From Nibricoccus aquaticus (GTDB taxonomy: Bacteria; Verrucomicrobiota; Verrucomicrobiia; Opitutales; Opitutaceae), in assembly GCF_002310495.1 (NCBI RefSeq), contig NZ_CP023344.1:3365501-3429500 (forward strand): a stretch of 64,000 bases of DNA, written 5' to 3'. How positions within the stretch are numbered: position 1 is the first letter of the stretch; each line of letters opens with the position of its first letter. The notes beneath the pieces are model-generated. The model saw only the letters and a program-made list of their open reading frames with translations. It had not been told where the DNA came from and searched no databases. A program made the position numbers and the translations under genes. This document shows positions 9,001 to 17,478 of this stretch, one piece after another.

Positions 9001-9402
9001 GAGGGATTTGAAGAGCGCCTCGAACTTCGGCGTAAGCGCGTCTTTGCGCAGATAGGGGGCGAGTTCGGCGGTGAGCGCGGGGTCGTACTTGAAGGGGAAT
9101 TCCTCGGCGCCGGGTTCGAGGAAGAAGTCGAATGGGTTGTACACGGCCATCTCGGCCACGAGGGAGACTTCGACGGAGAAGTGGCGGACTTTTTCGGGGA
9201 AAACGAGGCGGGCGAGGTAGTTGCCCTGCGGATCCTGCTGCCAGTTGATGAAGTGGCCGGTGGGCTCGATCTTGAGCGAGTAGCTCAGGATAGGGGTGCG
9301 ACAATGCGGGGCCGGGCGCAGGCGGACGATTTGCGCGCCGAGCGTGACGAGCCGGTCATAGGTGTAGCTGGTGCGGTGGTGGAGGGCGACGTGGATGGCC
9401 AT
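6013..9402 (-). CDS. Transglutaminase-like / DUF2126 fusion protein
   Basis: The start is the ATG at 9402 (MAIHVALHHRTSYTYDR), the usual N-terminus of this family; the reading frame is open further upstream but unlike a protein. The 1129-residue product has a Bact_transglu_N beta domain (about 1-90) and a transglutaminase core with the triad Cys180 (GSCRDSAW), His229 (DLHAWTE) and Asp245 (GLDPTSG). The DUF2126 region (about 290-1129) includes LTMGGEPTFISIDD and TGTGGGNHIIIGG. Such proteins often travel with a second transglutaminase, an alpha-E protein and a permuted ATP-grasp enzyme in predicted peptide-ligation loci. Those partners are not adjacent here. The substrate is unknown. Confidence 0.93.
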   Translation of the reverse strand: MAIHVALHHRTSYTYDRLVTLGAQIVRLRPAPHCRTPILSYSLKIEPTGHFINWQQDPQGNYLARLVFPEKVRHFSVEVSLVAEMAVYNPFDFFLEPGAEEFPFKYDPALTAELAPYLRKDALTPKFEALFKSLNFGKQRTIDFLVAINQRLQSDIKYLIRLEPGVQTPEETLTNLSGSCRDSAWLLVQLLRHAGLAARFVSGYLIQLRADQKSLDGPSGAEKDFTDLHAWTEVFLPGAGWIGLDPTSGLLAGEGHIPLACSPEPSSAAPISGGVDECETEFGFEMSVNRIYESPRVTLPYSDEQWADIDALGEKIDKALRERDVRLTMGGEPTFISIDDMDGAEWNTAAMGPHKRRLAEQLIKRLWQHYGKGGFIHYGQGKWYPGEQLPRWAFSSIWRRDGQPLWQNPALLADIAKPLGRTATDANKYAHALAANLRVDEQWLIPGYEDSFYYLWKERRLPTNVDPLKSNLKDPLERERLSRVFEQGLDQVIGYALPLERGYVKGNPGWVSGPWFLRPETMYLIPGDSAMGFRLPLDSQPWVAPTDVRYLTPPDPLLELPPLPDREALARQYSLPGQPADPTAFAAWLREVGEGHLRPRPQSLPPSDRTPSSQESAAWITRTALCVQPREGHLFIFMPPVETTEDYLDLLAAIEATSAQLSMPVVIEGYLPPHDPRLNNIKVTPDPGVIEVNIHPSASWSELTEKTNFLYDNARECRLGTDKFMIDGRHTGTGGGNHIIIGGERPSDSPILRRPHVLKSLLSYWHQHPSLSYLFSGLFIGPTSQAPRVDEARNDILYELEIAFRELDRQQQRGHTPPWLVDRIFRNLLTDASGNTHRAEFCIDKLYSPDSATGRLGLLELRAFEMPPHARMSLAQQLLLRAFVSRFWDNPYEPTRLARWGTDLHDRFVLPHYCQQDFSDVVSDLKSWGMPFDESWFAPHFEFRFPLNGRIQHRGMELELRHALEPWHVLGEEGSAGGTVRFVDSSVERVQVKVTGLTSERYYVACNGNRVPLQPTGVNGEFVAGVRYRAWQPPSCLHPTIFADSPLVFDIFDSWNRLAVGGCTYHVAHPGGRNYNTFPVNAYEAESRRLARFFPYGHTPGQPLAVEPREVTMEHPHTLDLRDPVKLRR

Positions 9403-9553
9403 GCAGGTAAAGTGGGTTAGCGGAAGCCGGACTGTATTTAGCAAGACGCGGGCCGCACGCGGATTTGTTTCATAATGCGGGAATGTTGATTGATGGCGAT
9501 TGGACGGAGGTGAGGGAAAGCGGAATGCGGGGTGTGAGCATTTTTGGTGAGAC

Positions 9554-9585
9554 AAAAAAAGCCTCCCTCGAGGAGAGGGAGGCTT
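9554..9585 (-). terminator. Intrinsic terminator of the pectate lyase gene
   Basis: Perfect 9-base stem (9561-9569 with 9575-9583, loop GAGGA) followed on the minus strand by seven T (A-run at 9554-9560). It lies 29 bases past the pectate lyase stop. Confidence 0.92.
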
Positions 9586-9614
9586 GGGATGTGAAGGCGG
9601 GGCCGCAGTGAAGA

Positions 9615-12600
9615 TCAGGGGGCGGTGACGACGATCTGGTCGATGTTGGCGAGATCCTGGCCGTTGGTCTGGAAGCGGATCGTGTTGATCGCGCCGGCGT
9701 TTAATGGAATGGTGACATTCATGGTCTGCCAGGTGGTCCATGCGCCAGTGGCGTTGAACGTGATGGCTTGGGTCACGCCGTTGATGAGGAGCTGGCCGGT
9801 GCGAGAACCCGAGGCGAGCGCGTAGCGAATGGTGAGCGTGGCGGAGCCGCCGATGCCGCCGTTGACACTGGTGAACTGGCAGAAGCCGCCAGTGGTCGGT
9901 GCGTTGACGTAACCGGTGCCGAGCCAGCCGGCGTTGGTGGTTTCGGTGACGGTGCCGCCGCCGATGGAGGCCGCTTCGGCTTGAAGCGTGGTGGTCGTGC
10001 CGGTGCCGCCAGCGGACTGGGTCGTGGCGTTGGCGATGCCAGTGTAGGCGGAGTTGCCGCCGCCGTTGTACGCGCGGACTCGGTAGTAATAAGCGGTGGA
10101 GGCGGACAGGCCGGTGTTTTGGTAGCTGGTCGCGTTGGAGCCGGTGGTGGCGATCTCGGTGTAGGTGCCGCCTGAGGACGCGGCGCGCTCGATCTTGAAG
10201 CCAGTTTCGTTGGTGGAGTTGTCGGTCCAGGTGAGGTTGATCTGGCTGCTGGAGGCGGCGCTGGCGGCGAGGTTGGTGGGAGCGGTCGGCGCGGGCGTGG
10301 CGGCGGAGGGCTGCACGGCGACCTGGACCTGCGTGGTCATTGTGGTGGTGCCGTCGTTAACTGTGAAGGTGAAGCGGCCGATGCCTGCGAAGCCGGACGT
10401 GGGGACGAAGCGGGCGGTGTTGCTGTTCACGACGCTGACGGTGCCGCCGGTGGGCGCGCTCACGGTGTAGGTGGACGTCGTGGCGAAACCCTTGGTGAGC
10501 GGGAGGAGCGGGACGTCCACGGCGGTGCCGGCGGTGGTGGCGACGTGCGGGACGGCGAGCCAGTTGAGGTAATCTTCGAGGTGGGTGAAGCCGTCGCCGT
10601 CGGGATCGGCGTTGCTATCCGTGAAGTTACCGGAGCCGGAGTTGGGGTTGAGGCCCTTCATCGTCTCCCACCAATCGGGGAGGCCGTCGTTGTCGGTATC
10701 GAAGTTCGTGGCACGCGTGACGGTCGGATAACTTTCCCAGCCGCCGACATCGGCCTGAGAGTCGGGGAAGCCGGCTTTGTTGGTGTAGCTGCCGCGGTAG
10801 GTGAAGGTGCCGTTGAGCGTCTCGGTGAGGATGCGTGTATCCTGATTGTCGATCTGGGGCTGGTTGGCGCCGACGTCGGAGAGGACGTACTTGTAGGCGT
10901 TGCCGGCGGTCTGCGTGGTGACGTTTGAGGCGAAGAACGCGGCGCTGACCCACGGGCTGTAACTGGTGGGGACGCTGCCGCCGTTGGAGCCGGAGGCGGT
11001 GCGACCGGCGGCCTGGTTGGATTCGGTGAAGCGGCCGGGCATGACGTTTCCGCTCATGAAGTACTGCTGCGTGCCGGGGAAGTTATCCCACGTGGGATTT
11101 AGCGCGGTGAAGAGCGTGGTGCCGGCGCCGGGCTTGTAGTAGTTGTTCACGAAGTTGACCTCGTGAGCGCCGCCGTCGGTGGTGCGGGATCCCCAGTTGT
11201 AGACGACGTTGTTGCTGATATCGAGACGGCCGGCGAAGAGGCCGCCGGCGTCGAGGCCACCGGCGAGCGACCAGTTGCGGCCGTAGCAGTGGGCGAGAAG
11301 GTTGTGATGAAAGGAGCCGATGTCGCCGCCGATGGATGCGGCGTAACCGTGCTCGGTGCCGGCGGGATAGTTTTGGTGACCGGCGGCGTTGAGGGCCTCG
11401 GAGATCAGTGTGCGCTGGAGTGTGATGTTGTGCGCGGCGCGCGAGCTGAAGGCCTCGTCGAGCGTCCAGCTGATGGAGCAGTGATCGAGGATGCAGTGGT
11501 TGCTGCCCTGCATGCCCATGCCGTCCACGGTGGCGCCGGAGATGTTGCCGGGGCGCGAGCGGATGTGGCGGACGATGACATCGTCGGCGCCGCTAAGGCC
11601 GAGGGTCCATTTGCGGACGGTGATGCCTTTGCCGGGGGCGGTCTGGCCGGCGATGGTGATGTACGGCTGGCTGACGGTGAGGCGGGACTCGAGCGTGATG
11701 AGACCGGCGACATCGAAGACGACGGTGCGCGGACCGACATCGGCGGTGAGCGCCTCGCGAAGGCTGCCGGCACCGCTGTCGTTGAGATTGGTGACTTTCA
11801 CGACGACGCCACCGCGACCGCCGCGGGCGAAGCGGCCGTAGCCCTCGGCTCCGGGAAAGGCGAGGCGGCGGGGGCGGAAATACCAGACATTACCCTTGGT
11901 GGTGCCGGACGTGCTGACTTCGTCGATACGCCAGTAATAGGTGAGGTGCGGATTGATGCCGGTGACACCGTAGGTGAGGCCGGTCTGGTTGCCCTTAAAG
12001 ATGCCCGACGTGGAGCGTGTGGCGTTTTTAACGGTGTTAAGATCGGTGCCGAAATAGACATCGTGCGACGTGGCGGAGGCGGCCTTGGTCCAGCTCAGCG
12101 TGGTGGTGCCAGAGTCGGCGTTGATGTGTTCGTCGCCGTCGAAGGGAGCGGGTTGGGTGGCCTGGAGCTTGAGGTTGGGCGTGTCGATTTCGAAGCCGTC
12201 GATGGAAACGTTCTTGATCGTCTGGGAACCCGTGGTGACGGCGGCGAAGAGGATGACGACATCCTGGCCGCTGACGGCGTTGAAGGTGAGGTAGGACGTG
12301 GCGGCGAGAGCGTCGTCGGTCACGCGATTGGTGACGGGGAGGGCGGAGACGACCTGGGTGCCATTTACGGAGATGTTGAGCGGGCTGAAGGTGTTGGTGG
12401 CGGGATTGGCCCAGGTGTTGTGATAGGTGAGCAGTGTGTGCTGGCCGGCGGTGAGGCCGGCGATGCGCATCTCGATCTGGCCGCCGGCGTTGCCGCCATC
12501 GACGGTGATGCCGTCATTGGCGAGGGTGGCTCCGTAAGTCGTGAGGCCTTCTTTCCACCAATCGGTTTTGAGCGCGGTGCCTTGGGGTCCGACGCGGGTG

Positions 12601-12851
12601 AACGTGATGGTGACGCCGCTAAAAGTGGCGGAAATGGTGTTTGCACCGGAGGTAAACCAAGTGGCGTTGGGCGACCAGGGAGTGAAGCCGACGGAGCCAG
12701 TTTCGGTGAGAGGTCGGCCGTTTTGGTTGAAGTCGACTTTGAGTTCGGCCGCGACGGTTGAGGTAATAACGAACAGGGCAAACAAAGCGGCCGAGGTGGC
12801 CGCGCAGAGGCGGGCGAAGCCGGTCGGGGAGACCGGTGGATGCGTCTTCAT
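9615..12851 (-). CDS. Secreted multidomain pectate lyase (PL1-like)
   Basis: The start is the ATG at 12851, which opens a signal peptide ending near VITSTVAA. The 1078-residue product continues with a beta-sandwich carbohydrate-binding-like domain (about 36-225), a fibronectin-like segment (240-330), and a right-handed beta-helix pectate lyase core from FPGAEGYGRFARGGRGG to about residue 660. A calcium-binding block DTDNDGLPDWWE / DSNADPDGDGFTH follows, then an Ig-like domain, an fn3 domain and a C-terminal CBM35/CBM6-like domain (LQAEAAS to the end). Pectate lyases cleave polygalacturonate by beta-elimination. No transporter, regulator or other pectin gene lies beside it, and it has its own terminator. 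Confidence 0.93.
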   Translation of the reverse strand: MKTHPPVSPTGFARLCAATSAALFALFVITSTVAAELKVDFNQNGRPLTETGSVGFTPWSPNATWFTSGANTISATFSGVTITFTRVGPQGTALKTDWWKEGLTTYGATLANDGITVDGGNAGGQIEMRIAGLTAGQHTLLTYHNTWANPATNTFSPLNISVNGTQVVSALPVTNRVTDDALAATSYLTFNAVSGQDVVILFAAVTTGSQTIKNVSIDGFEIDTPNLKLQATQPAPFDGDEHINADSGTTTLSWTKAASATSHDVYFGTDLNTVKNATRSTSGIFKGNQTGLTYGVTGINPHLTYYWRIDEVSTSGTTKGNVWYFRPRRLAFPGAEGYGRFARGGRGGVVVKVTNLNDSGAGSLREALTADVGPRTVVFDVAGLITLESRLTVSQPYITIAGQTAPGKGITVRKWTLGLSGADDVIVRHIRSRPGNISGATVDGMGMQGSNHCILDHCSISWTLDEAFSSRAAHNITLQRTLISEALNAAGHQNYPAGTEHGYAASIGGDIGSFHHNLLAHCYGRNWSLAGGLDAGGLFAGRLDISNNVVYNWGSRTTDGGAHEVNFVNNYYKPGAGTTLFTALNPTWDNFPGTQQYFMSGNVMPGRFTESNQAAGRTASGSNGGSVPTSYSPWVSAAFFASNVTTQTAGNAYKYVLSDVGANQPQIDNQDTRILTETLNGTFTYRGSYTNKAGFPDSQADVGGWESYPTVTRATNFDTDNDGLPDWWETMKGLNPNSGSGNFTDSNADPDGDGFTHLEDYLNWLAVPHVATTAGTAVDVPLLPLTKGFATTSTYTVSAPTGGTVSVVNSNTARFVPTSGFAGIGRFTFTVNDGTTTMTTQVQVAVQPSAATPAPTAPTNLAASAASSSQINLTWTDNSTNETGFKIERAASSGGTYTEIATTGSNATSYQNTGLSASTAYYYRVRAYNGGGNSAYTGIANATTQSAGGTGTTTTLQAEAASIGGGTVTETTNAGWLGTGYVNAPTTGGFCQFTSVNGGIGGSATLTIRYALASGSRTGQLLINGVTQAITFNATGAWTTWQTMNVTIPLNAGAINTIRFQTNGQDLANIDQIVVTAP

Positions 12852-13201
12852 GAGGGATTTGGGAAATGATCGGCGGGTGACCGATCCGGGGTGTACGGGG
12901 TGGGGCTTGCTGACGCTGGGTGAGTGCGCCGACAAGCGACAGAGGGGACACGCAATGTCTGAGAAAGGCACGCCTGCGCGCTGTCCCGTGAATTGATGAC
13001 ACGCGCGGGAGGGATCGCCAGCTTCGGATCGTGCGCATCGTTGCTGGCTGGGTGATCGGGCCGATTGATTGAAAGTAAGGGGGAGGGATGAGCGCACTAT
13101 CAAACCCACGGCTCTGTGGGTGGGCATGGAATGAACTACCCATGGGGTGGTGAGTAGTCGCGTCGATACCCGGTGCCGCTGCTTTTCGGTAGTTTGAGGG
13201 C
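12852..13201. other. Intergenic region between divergent secreted-protein genes
   Basis: This 350-base gap must hold the promoters of the pectate lyase gene (minus) and the gene at 13202 (plus). A short perfect hairpin ACCCAC-GGCTCT-GTGGGT is present at 13104-13121. No credible small gene, RNA or clear -35/-10 pair was recognised. Confidence 0.6.
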
Positions 13202-13771
13202 ATGAACATCCTTCTCTCCTCTCTGAGCGGCTCGCTTCAGGCCGACTATTCCGCGCTTCCGGTGACTTCGGGCGCGTCTTCCCGCCGCAGCTGTGCCCGC
13301 GCCTTGTTTTTGGCTGTCGCAGTTTTTCTCGGTTCGACCGCCGAGCTTAGTGCTGCGCAAAAGAATGATCTCGAAATCGCGCTCAGCGCCCAACGGGTAA
13401 ACAAAGTCGATGCTTCGCAGGAGTCGCTGGATGACGACGACAACGTCGCGCCCGGTGACGTGGTTCAATATCGCGCGGTTTATCGCAATCAGTCAGACCA
13501 CGCTTTGCGCAATCTCGCGCCGACGCTGCCCATTCCGGCGGGCACCGAGTATGTGGATGGCAGCGCCTATCCCGCTCCGGTTGAAGGCAGTCTGGACGGC
13601 AAAACCTTCGAGAGTTTCCCGATCCGCCGTTCCGTTAAAACGCCTGACGGCCGCTCGCTCCTCGTGGCCGTGCCGGTGAGCGCTTATCGCGCCCTTCGCT
13701 GGAAAGCCGCCGAGCTCCCCGCCGCCGCTACGTTCGTCACCACGGCCCGGGTACAGATCGTCGCCCAGTAA
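13202..13771 (+). CDS. Secreted DUF11-like protein
   Basis: This 189-residue protein has a long polar start, a hydrophobic stretch ARALFLAVAVFLGSTAELSA (about 33-52) consistent with a signal peptide, and a mature domain. VAPGDVVQYRAVYRNQSDHA followed by PIPAGTEYVDGSA is the DUF11 (conserved repeat domain) pattern, a beta-sandwich common in surface proteins. Only one DUF11 unit is present, and the function is unknown. The neighbour at 13821 carries another DUF11 unit, so they may form a pair or be pieces of one former gene. Confidence 0.75.
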   Translation: MNILLSSLSGSLQADYSALPVTSGASSRRSCARALFLAVAVFLGSTAELSAAQKNDLEIALSAQRVNKVDASQESLDDDDNVAPGDVVQYRAVYRNQSDHALRNLAPTLPIPAGTEYVDGSAYPAPVEGSLDGKTFESFPIRRSVKTPDGRSLLVAVPVSAYRALRWKAAELPAAATFVTTARVQIVAQ

Positions 13772-13820
13772 CAAGTGTCTACTTTCAGCATGAAAACGCC
13801 TTCACTCAACGGAAGGGCAG

Positions 13821-14288
13821 GTGGTTTCCCTGATTCTTAAGGTGAGCACGCCTGCTGGAGCTGCCTTCGGCTCGCGAGATCAGACGGTGATCCAGGCAGT
13901 TTTCACACTCGCCGGAGCATCGCCTGCGCTTAGCGAGACGCTGGCGCGGACGGATCTCACGCTGATCGGCGACCGCGGAGAAGCCGGTCTGGTGCTGGTC
14001 AAAACGGTGAACAAAACCACGGCGAAACCGGGCGATACGATTCTCTACACGATCACGTACACGAACCGCGCGGCCGAGCCGCTTACGCAGGTGATCATCT
14101 ATGATGCGACACCGGCGTTCACGCGTTTCGCATCGGCGGCGGCGGGCGCGTTACCGACGGGAATGACGGCGGTGAACATCGCGGCTCCGTCGGTGGGAGC
14201 GAGCGGTGCGGTCAAGTGGACTTTCACGGGCCAGCTCAATCCGGCGGCGACCGGTGCGGTGACGTTTTCCGTCACGGTCGATCTGTGA
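13821..14288 (+). CDS. DUF11 domain protein, probably truncated at the N-terminus
   Basis: A GTG at 13821 preceded by GGAAGG opens 155 codons. There is no signal peptide, and the product starts in what looks like the end of a preceding domain (LKVSTPAGAAFGSRD). It then contains a complete DUF11 unit: KTVNKTTAKPGDTILYTITY, then VIIYDATPAFTRF and a closing strand VTFSVTVDL. DUF11 proteins are normally exported, so the missing signal suggests a decayed or truncated surface-protein gene. An ATG at 13790 opens only 16 codons. It may still be expressed. Confidence 0.55.
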   Translation: MVSLILKVSTPAGAAFGSRDQTVIQAVFTLAGASPALSETLARTDLTLIGDRGEAGLVLVKTVNKTTAKPGDTILYTITYTNRAAEPLTQVIIYDATPAFTRFASAAAGALPTGMTAVNIAAPSVGASGAVKWTFTGQLNPAATGAVTFSVTVDL

Positions 14289-14292
14289 CGGG

Positions 14293-14994
14293 TCAGCTAC
14301 CGGCGGCGGGTTTGCCTTGTTGAAAGCCGGGACGCGACTGAGTGCGGACGAGGCCGAGACTGAAGGCTTCGCGGGTGAGATCGGCGGCGTTATGCGCGCC
14401 GAGTTTTTCCATGATGTGGTGCCGGTGATTTTCCGCGGTCTTCACGCTGATGCCCAGCTTGGTGGAAACTTCTTTATTGGAAAAACCCTCGGCGATGAGC
14501 TGGAGCACCTCGTGTTCGCGAGGCGTGAGCGTGCCGGGTGTGCGGGTGGTGGCTGGATCGATGAAGGCTTGCTGCAAGGCCTGGGTGATTTTTTCGCCGA
14601 AGTAGGCTTTGCCGGAGCCGACGATCTCAATGGCTTGAAGGAGGGTTTCCGCCCGGCTGGTTTTTTCGATAATGCCGCGCACGCCGGCTTCGAGGACCAT
14701 GCGGATGGTGGCGGCGTCGTTATGCGAGCTGAAGATGAGGATCTGTGTCTCGGGTTGCGCGAGTGTGAGGTTGCGCGCGATGGAGATGCCGTTGAGTCCG
14801 GGGAGGTCGATATCGAGCAGGAGCAGCCGGGGTTTCAGTTTGAGGCACTGAGCGACGACCTCGTGACCGTCGGAGGATTCGCCGACGATCTGGATGTGCG
14901 ATTTGGAATTCAGGAAGAGCGCGAGCACCTCCCGGATGGCGACATGATCTTCCGCGATAAAAACGGTTAAGGCGGACGTCTTTCCCGGACCCAT
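14293..14994 (-). CDS. NarL/LuxR-family response regulator
   Basis: The start at the 14994 ATG puts the receiver at residue 8, as expected, and leaves a 193-base divergent promoter region; a longer frame to 15168 is unlikely. The 233-residue protein has a receiver with acidic residues ED (15-16) and phospho-acceptor Asp61 in LLLLDIDLPGLNG. A LuxR-type helix-turn-helix follows (LTPREHEVLQLIAEG, then ISVKTAENHRHHIMEKL). Phosphorylation of such regulators promotes dimer binding to DNA. It diverges from the hybrid kinase at 15188, its most likely partner (inference). Confidence 0.92.
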   Translation of the reverse strand: MGPGKTSALTVFIAEDHVAIREVLALFLNSKSHIQIVGESSDGHEVVAQCLKLKPRLLLLDIDLPGLNGISIARNLTLAQPETQILIFSSHNDAATIRMVLEAGVRGIIEKTSRAETLLQAIEIVGSGKAYFGEKITQALQQAFIDPATTRTPGTLTPREHEVLQLIAEGFSNKEVSTKLGISVKTAENHRHHIMEKLGAHNAADLTREAFSLGLVRTQSRPGFQQGKPAAGS

Positions 14995-15187
14995 GTGCGG
15001 ATGAGAGGGAAGGACGCGCGCGATTTCAACCGGGATTTTGGGTTTTTGACCGGCGATAAAAGCCGTGGTGTGCGGGGAATGTGCGGGAAATTGGGTTGCA
15101 GGGATGAGGCGTATAAATTGCTTAGGGCGCAGATAATCACTCACGGAAGGAAGGGCGGGACTCTTCATTTTCGCGGCCTAAACTGAC

Positions 15188-17104
15188 ATGAAGATACTCC
15201 ATTTAGACGATTCGCCTGAAGATCTTGAAATCGTGCAGGATCGGCTGGTGGGCGTTTTTCCAGGGTGTGAACTGACGAGCGTGCTTGGACAGACGGAGTT
15301 CAAGCGCGCGTTGGATGAAGGCGGTTACGATCTGGTGCTTTCGGATTATCACATCCCGGGATTCAACGATCTGGATGCGTTGCGGATGGCGCAGGAGGTG
15401 TGTCCGGGTGTCCCGTTTATATTTTGTTCGGGCACGATCGGTGAGGACAAGGCGATCGAGGCTATGCGCGAGGGAGCGACGGATTATGTGCTCAAGCAGC
15501 GTCTCGACCGGCTGGTGCCGGCGGTGGGCCGGGCGCTCAAGGAAAGCGAGGAGCGGCGCAAGCGGCGCGAGGTGGAGGAGGCGTTTCAGAAAATCCAGGC
15601 GACGCTGCGGGAGCAGAACGAAATCCTCACGCGGGCGCGCGACAGCATCATCATCCTGGATCTGGAAGACCGGGTGAAGTTCTGGAACGAAGGCGCGGCG
15701 CAGCTGCTGGGATGGAAGGCGGCGGAGGTCGTCAACCGGGTGCCCGAGGGCATCCTGGAATCGGATACGCGAGACCAGAAGGGCGAGATCAAGTCACGGC
15801 TGTTGAGCGAAGGCGGCTGGAGCGGGCCGCTGCGGCTGACGCATCGCGACGGGCGGACGGTTTTTGTGGAGGCTCGTGTGAGTGTGGTGAGAAACGAACG
15901 TGGTGAGCCGCAGGCGCGGTTGGTCATCCTGACCGACGTGACGGAGAAGAAGGCGCTGGAGGAGCAGTTGTTTCGCGCGCAGCGGCTGGAGAGCCTCGGG
16001 TTGCTGGCGTCGGGGATTTCCCACGATCTGAACAACATCCTCGCGCCGATCCTGATGGCCGCGCCGCTGCTGCGGAAACAGGAGAGCGATGCGGGGCATC
16101 TGCGGCTGATTGACAGTCTGGAGCGCAGTGCGGCGCGGGGTGCGGACATGGTGCAGCAGATCCTAGCCTTTGCGCGTGGCGTGAGTGGAGAACCGCAGCT
16201 AATCCAGTTGAAGCACGTGATCCGGGATTTGTTGAAGCTCGCCTACAGCACGTTTCCCCAGTCGATCAAAGTGCAGGAGGATATTGGCGAGTTGTGGCCG
16301 GTGCGCGCGAACCCGACGCAGATGCATCAGTTGTTGCTCAATCTCTGCGTCAACGCGCGCGATGCGATGCCTGCGGGCGGGACGCTGCGGTTGAGTGCTG
16401 AAAACAAACTCATCGATGTGGTCCAGGCCGGAGCGATTCGCGGCGGGCGCACGGGGCCGCATGTCGTGATCGAAGTCGCTGACACTGGGACGGGCATCCC
16501 GCCGCAGATCCTGGAGCGCATCTGGGAGCCGTTTTTCACGACGAAAGGCGAATCGAAGGGGACCGGACTGGGGCTTTCCACGGTGCGAGGCATTGTTGAG
16601 AATCATCACGGCTTCATCGAGCTGCGCTCTGAAGCGGGTAAAGGAACGAGTTTTCGCATCTATCTGCCCGCTGATGAAGCGCTGATCGCGGAAAGCGCCT
16701 CACGCCATCCGTTCGAGGCTCCGCGCGGGCAAAACGAAGTCGTGCTCATCGTGGACGACGATCCGACCATCCGGGAATTGCTCGGGGCTACGCTGACCGA
16801 TCATGGCTATCGGGTGCTGCTGGCGAGAGACGCTACCGAGGCGATCGAACATGCGTCGCACGCGCGAGACATCGCCTGTGTCATCACGGACTTCGGGATG
16901 CCTGAAATCGATGGCCTGACGTTGCTGCGGGTTTTGAAGCGGCTGCTGCCCGCGGCTAAATTGATTTTAGTCAGCGGCCACGCCGATCCTTCGGAGGCAC
17001 AACGAGAGGGCGGAGGATTGATCGCCTGCTTTGTGGCCAAGCCCTTCCGTCCGGAGGTGTTGCTTGGGACGATCCGCCGGGTCTTGTCGGTGACGAGTGC
17101 TTGA
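15188..17104 (+). CDS. Hybrid histidine kinase (REC-PAS-HisKA-HATPase-REC)
   Basis: The 638-residue protein is soluble, with no membrane segment. The first receiver (1-120) has Asp53 in LSDYHIPG, and a short coiled coil follows. A PAS domain (about 143-255) is next, then a HisKA helix with His279 in GISHDLNN. The HATPase_c domain (about 370-495) shows N-box LCVNARDA, G1 DTGTGIP and G2 GTGLGLS. A C-terminal receiver carries Asp568 in VITDFGMPE and the lysine in VAKPF. It should phosphorylate its own C-terminal receiver and possibly pass phosphate to the divergent NarL-type regulator. The signal sensed by the PAS domain is unknown. Confidence 0.95.
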   Translation: MKILHLDDSPEDLEIVQDRLVGVFPGCELTSVLGQTEFKRALDEGGYDLVLSDYHIPGFNDLDALRMAQEVCPGVPFIFCSGTIGEDKAIEAMREGATDYVLKQRLDRLVPAVGRALKESEERRKRREVEEAFQKIQATLREQNEILTRARDSIIILDLEDRVKFWNEGAAQLLGWKAAEVVNRVPEGILESDTRDQKGEIKSRLLSEGGWSGPLRLTHRDGRTVFVEARVSVVRNERGEPQARLVILTDVTEKKALEEQLFRAQRLESLGLLASGISHDLNNILAPILMAAPLLRKQESDAGHLRLIDSLERSAARGADMVQQILAFARGVSGEPQLIQLKHVIRDLLKLAYSTFPQSIKVQEDIGELWPVRANPTQMHQLLLNLCVNARDAMPAGGTLRLSAENKLIDVVQAGAIRGGRTGPHVVIEVADTGTGIPPQILERIWEPFFTTKGESKGTGLGLSTVRGIVENHHGFIELRSEAGKGTSFRIYLPADEALIAESASRHPFEAPRGQNEVVLIVDDDPTIRELLGATLTDHGYRVLLARDATEAIEHASHARDIACVITDFGMPEIDGLTLLRVLKRLLPAAKLILVSGHADPSEAQREGGGLIACFVAKPFRPEVLLGTIRRVLSVTSA

Positions 17105-17154
17105 GCCTCGGGAAAACGAGCGACTGAGTTCCCTGATTGTTTGGCGAAGCACAC

Positions 17155-17244
<90 letters not shown>

Positions 17245-17478
17245 AGGTGTATCAGTAAGCGCCGTTTTCAGGTGCTTCCCGAGATCGAAGGGGGCGAACT
17301 AAGGGCAGCGGTACAAACTTGGTCAACGGAAAATCCATGCGCGCGACCACCTTCCGTTTGAAGCGCTCTTGCGGAGCGTAGATCTGGCATGTTTTTGCCG
17401 TTGGAGTAGCTGACCGACGGCTTGGCTGGTGAGTGTCACTGGTCAGCGAAGCGAGTCTTTGCGCAGACCTGAGCCAGC

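Noticed and set aside
7942-9420. A 492-codon plus-strand frame across the transglutaminase core
   Set aside because: Shadow frame; the catalytic triad is on the minus strand.
11163-12761. A 532-codon frame on the plus strand inside the pectate lyase gene
   Set aside because: Gly/Asp/Ala-rich shadow; the minus strand encodes a signal peptide and known domains.
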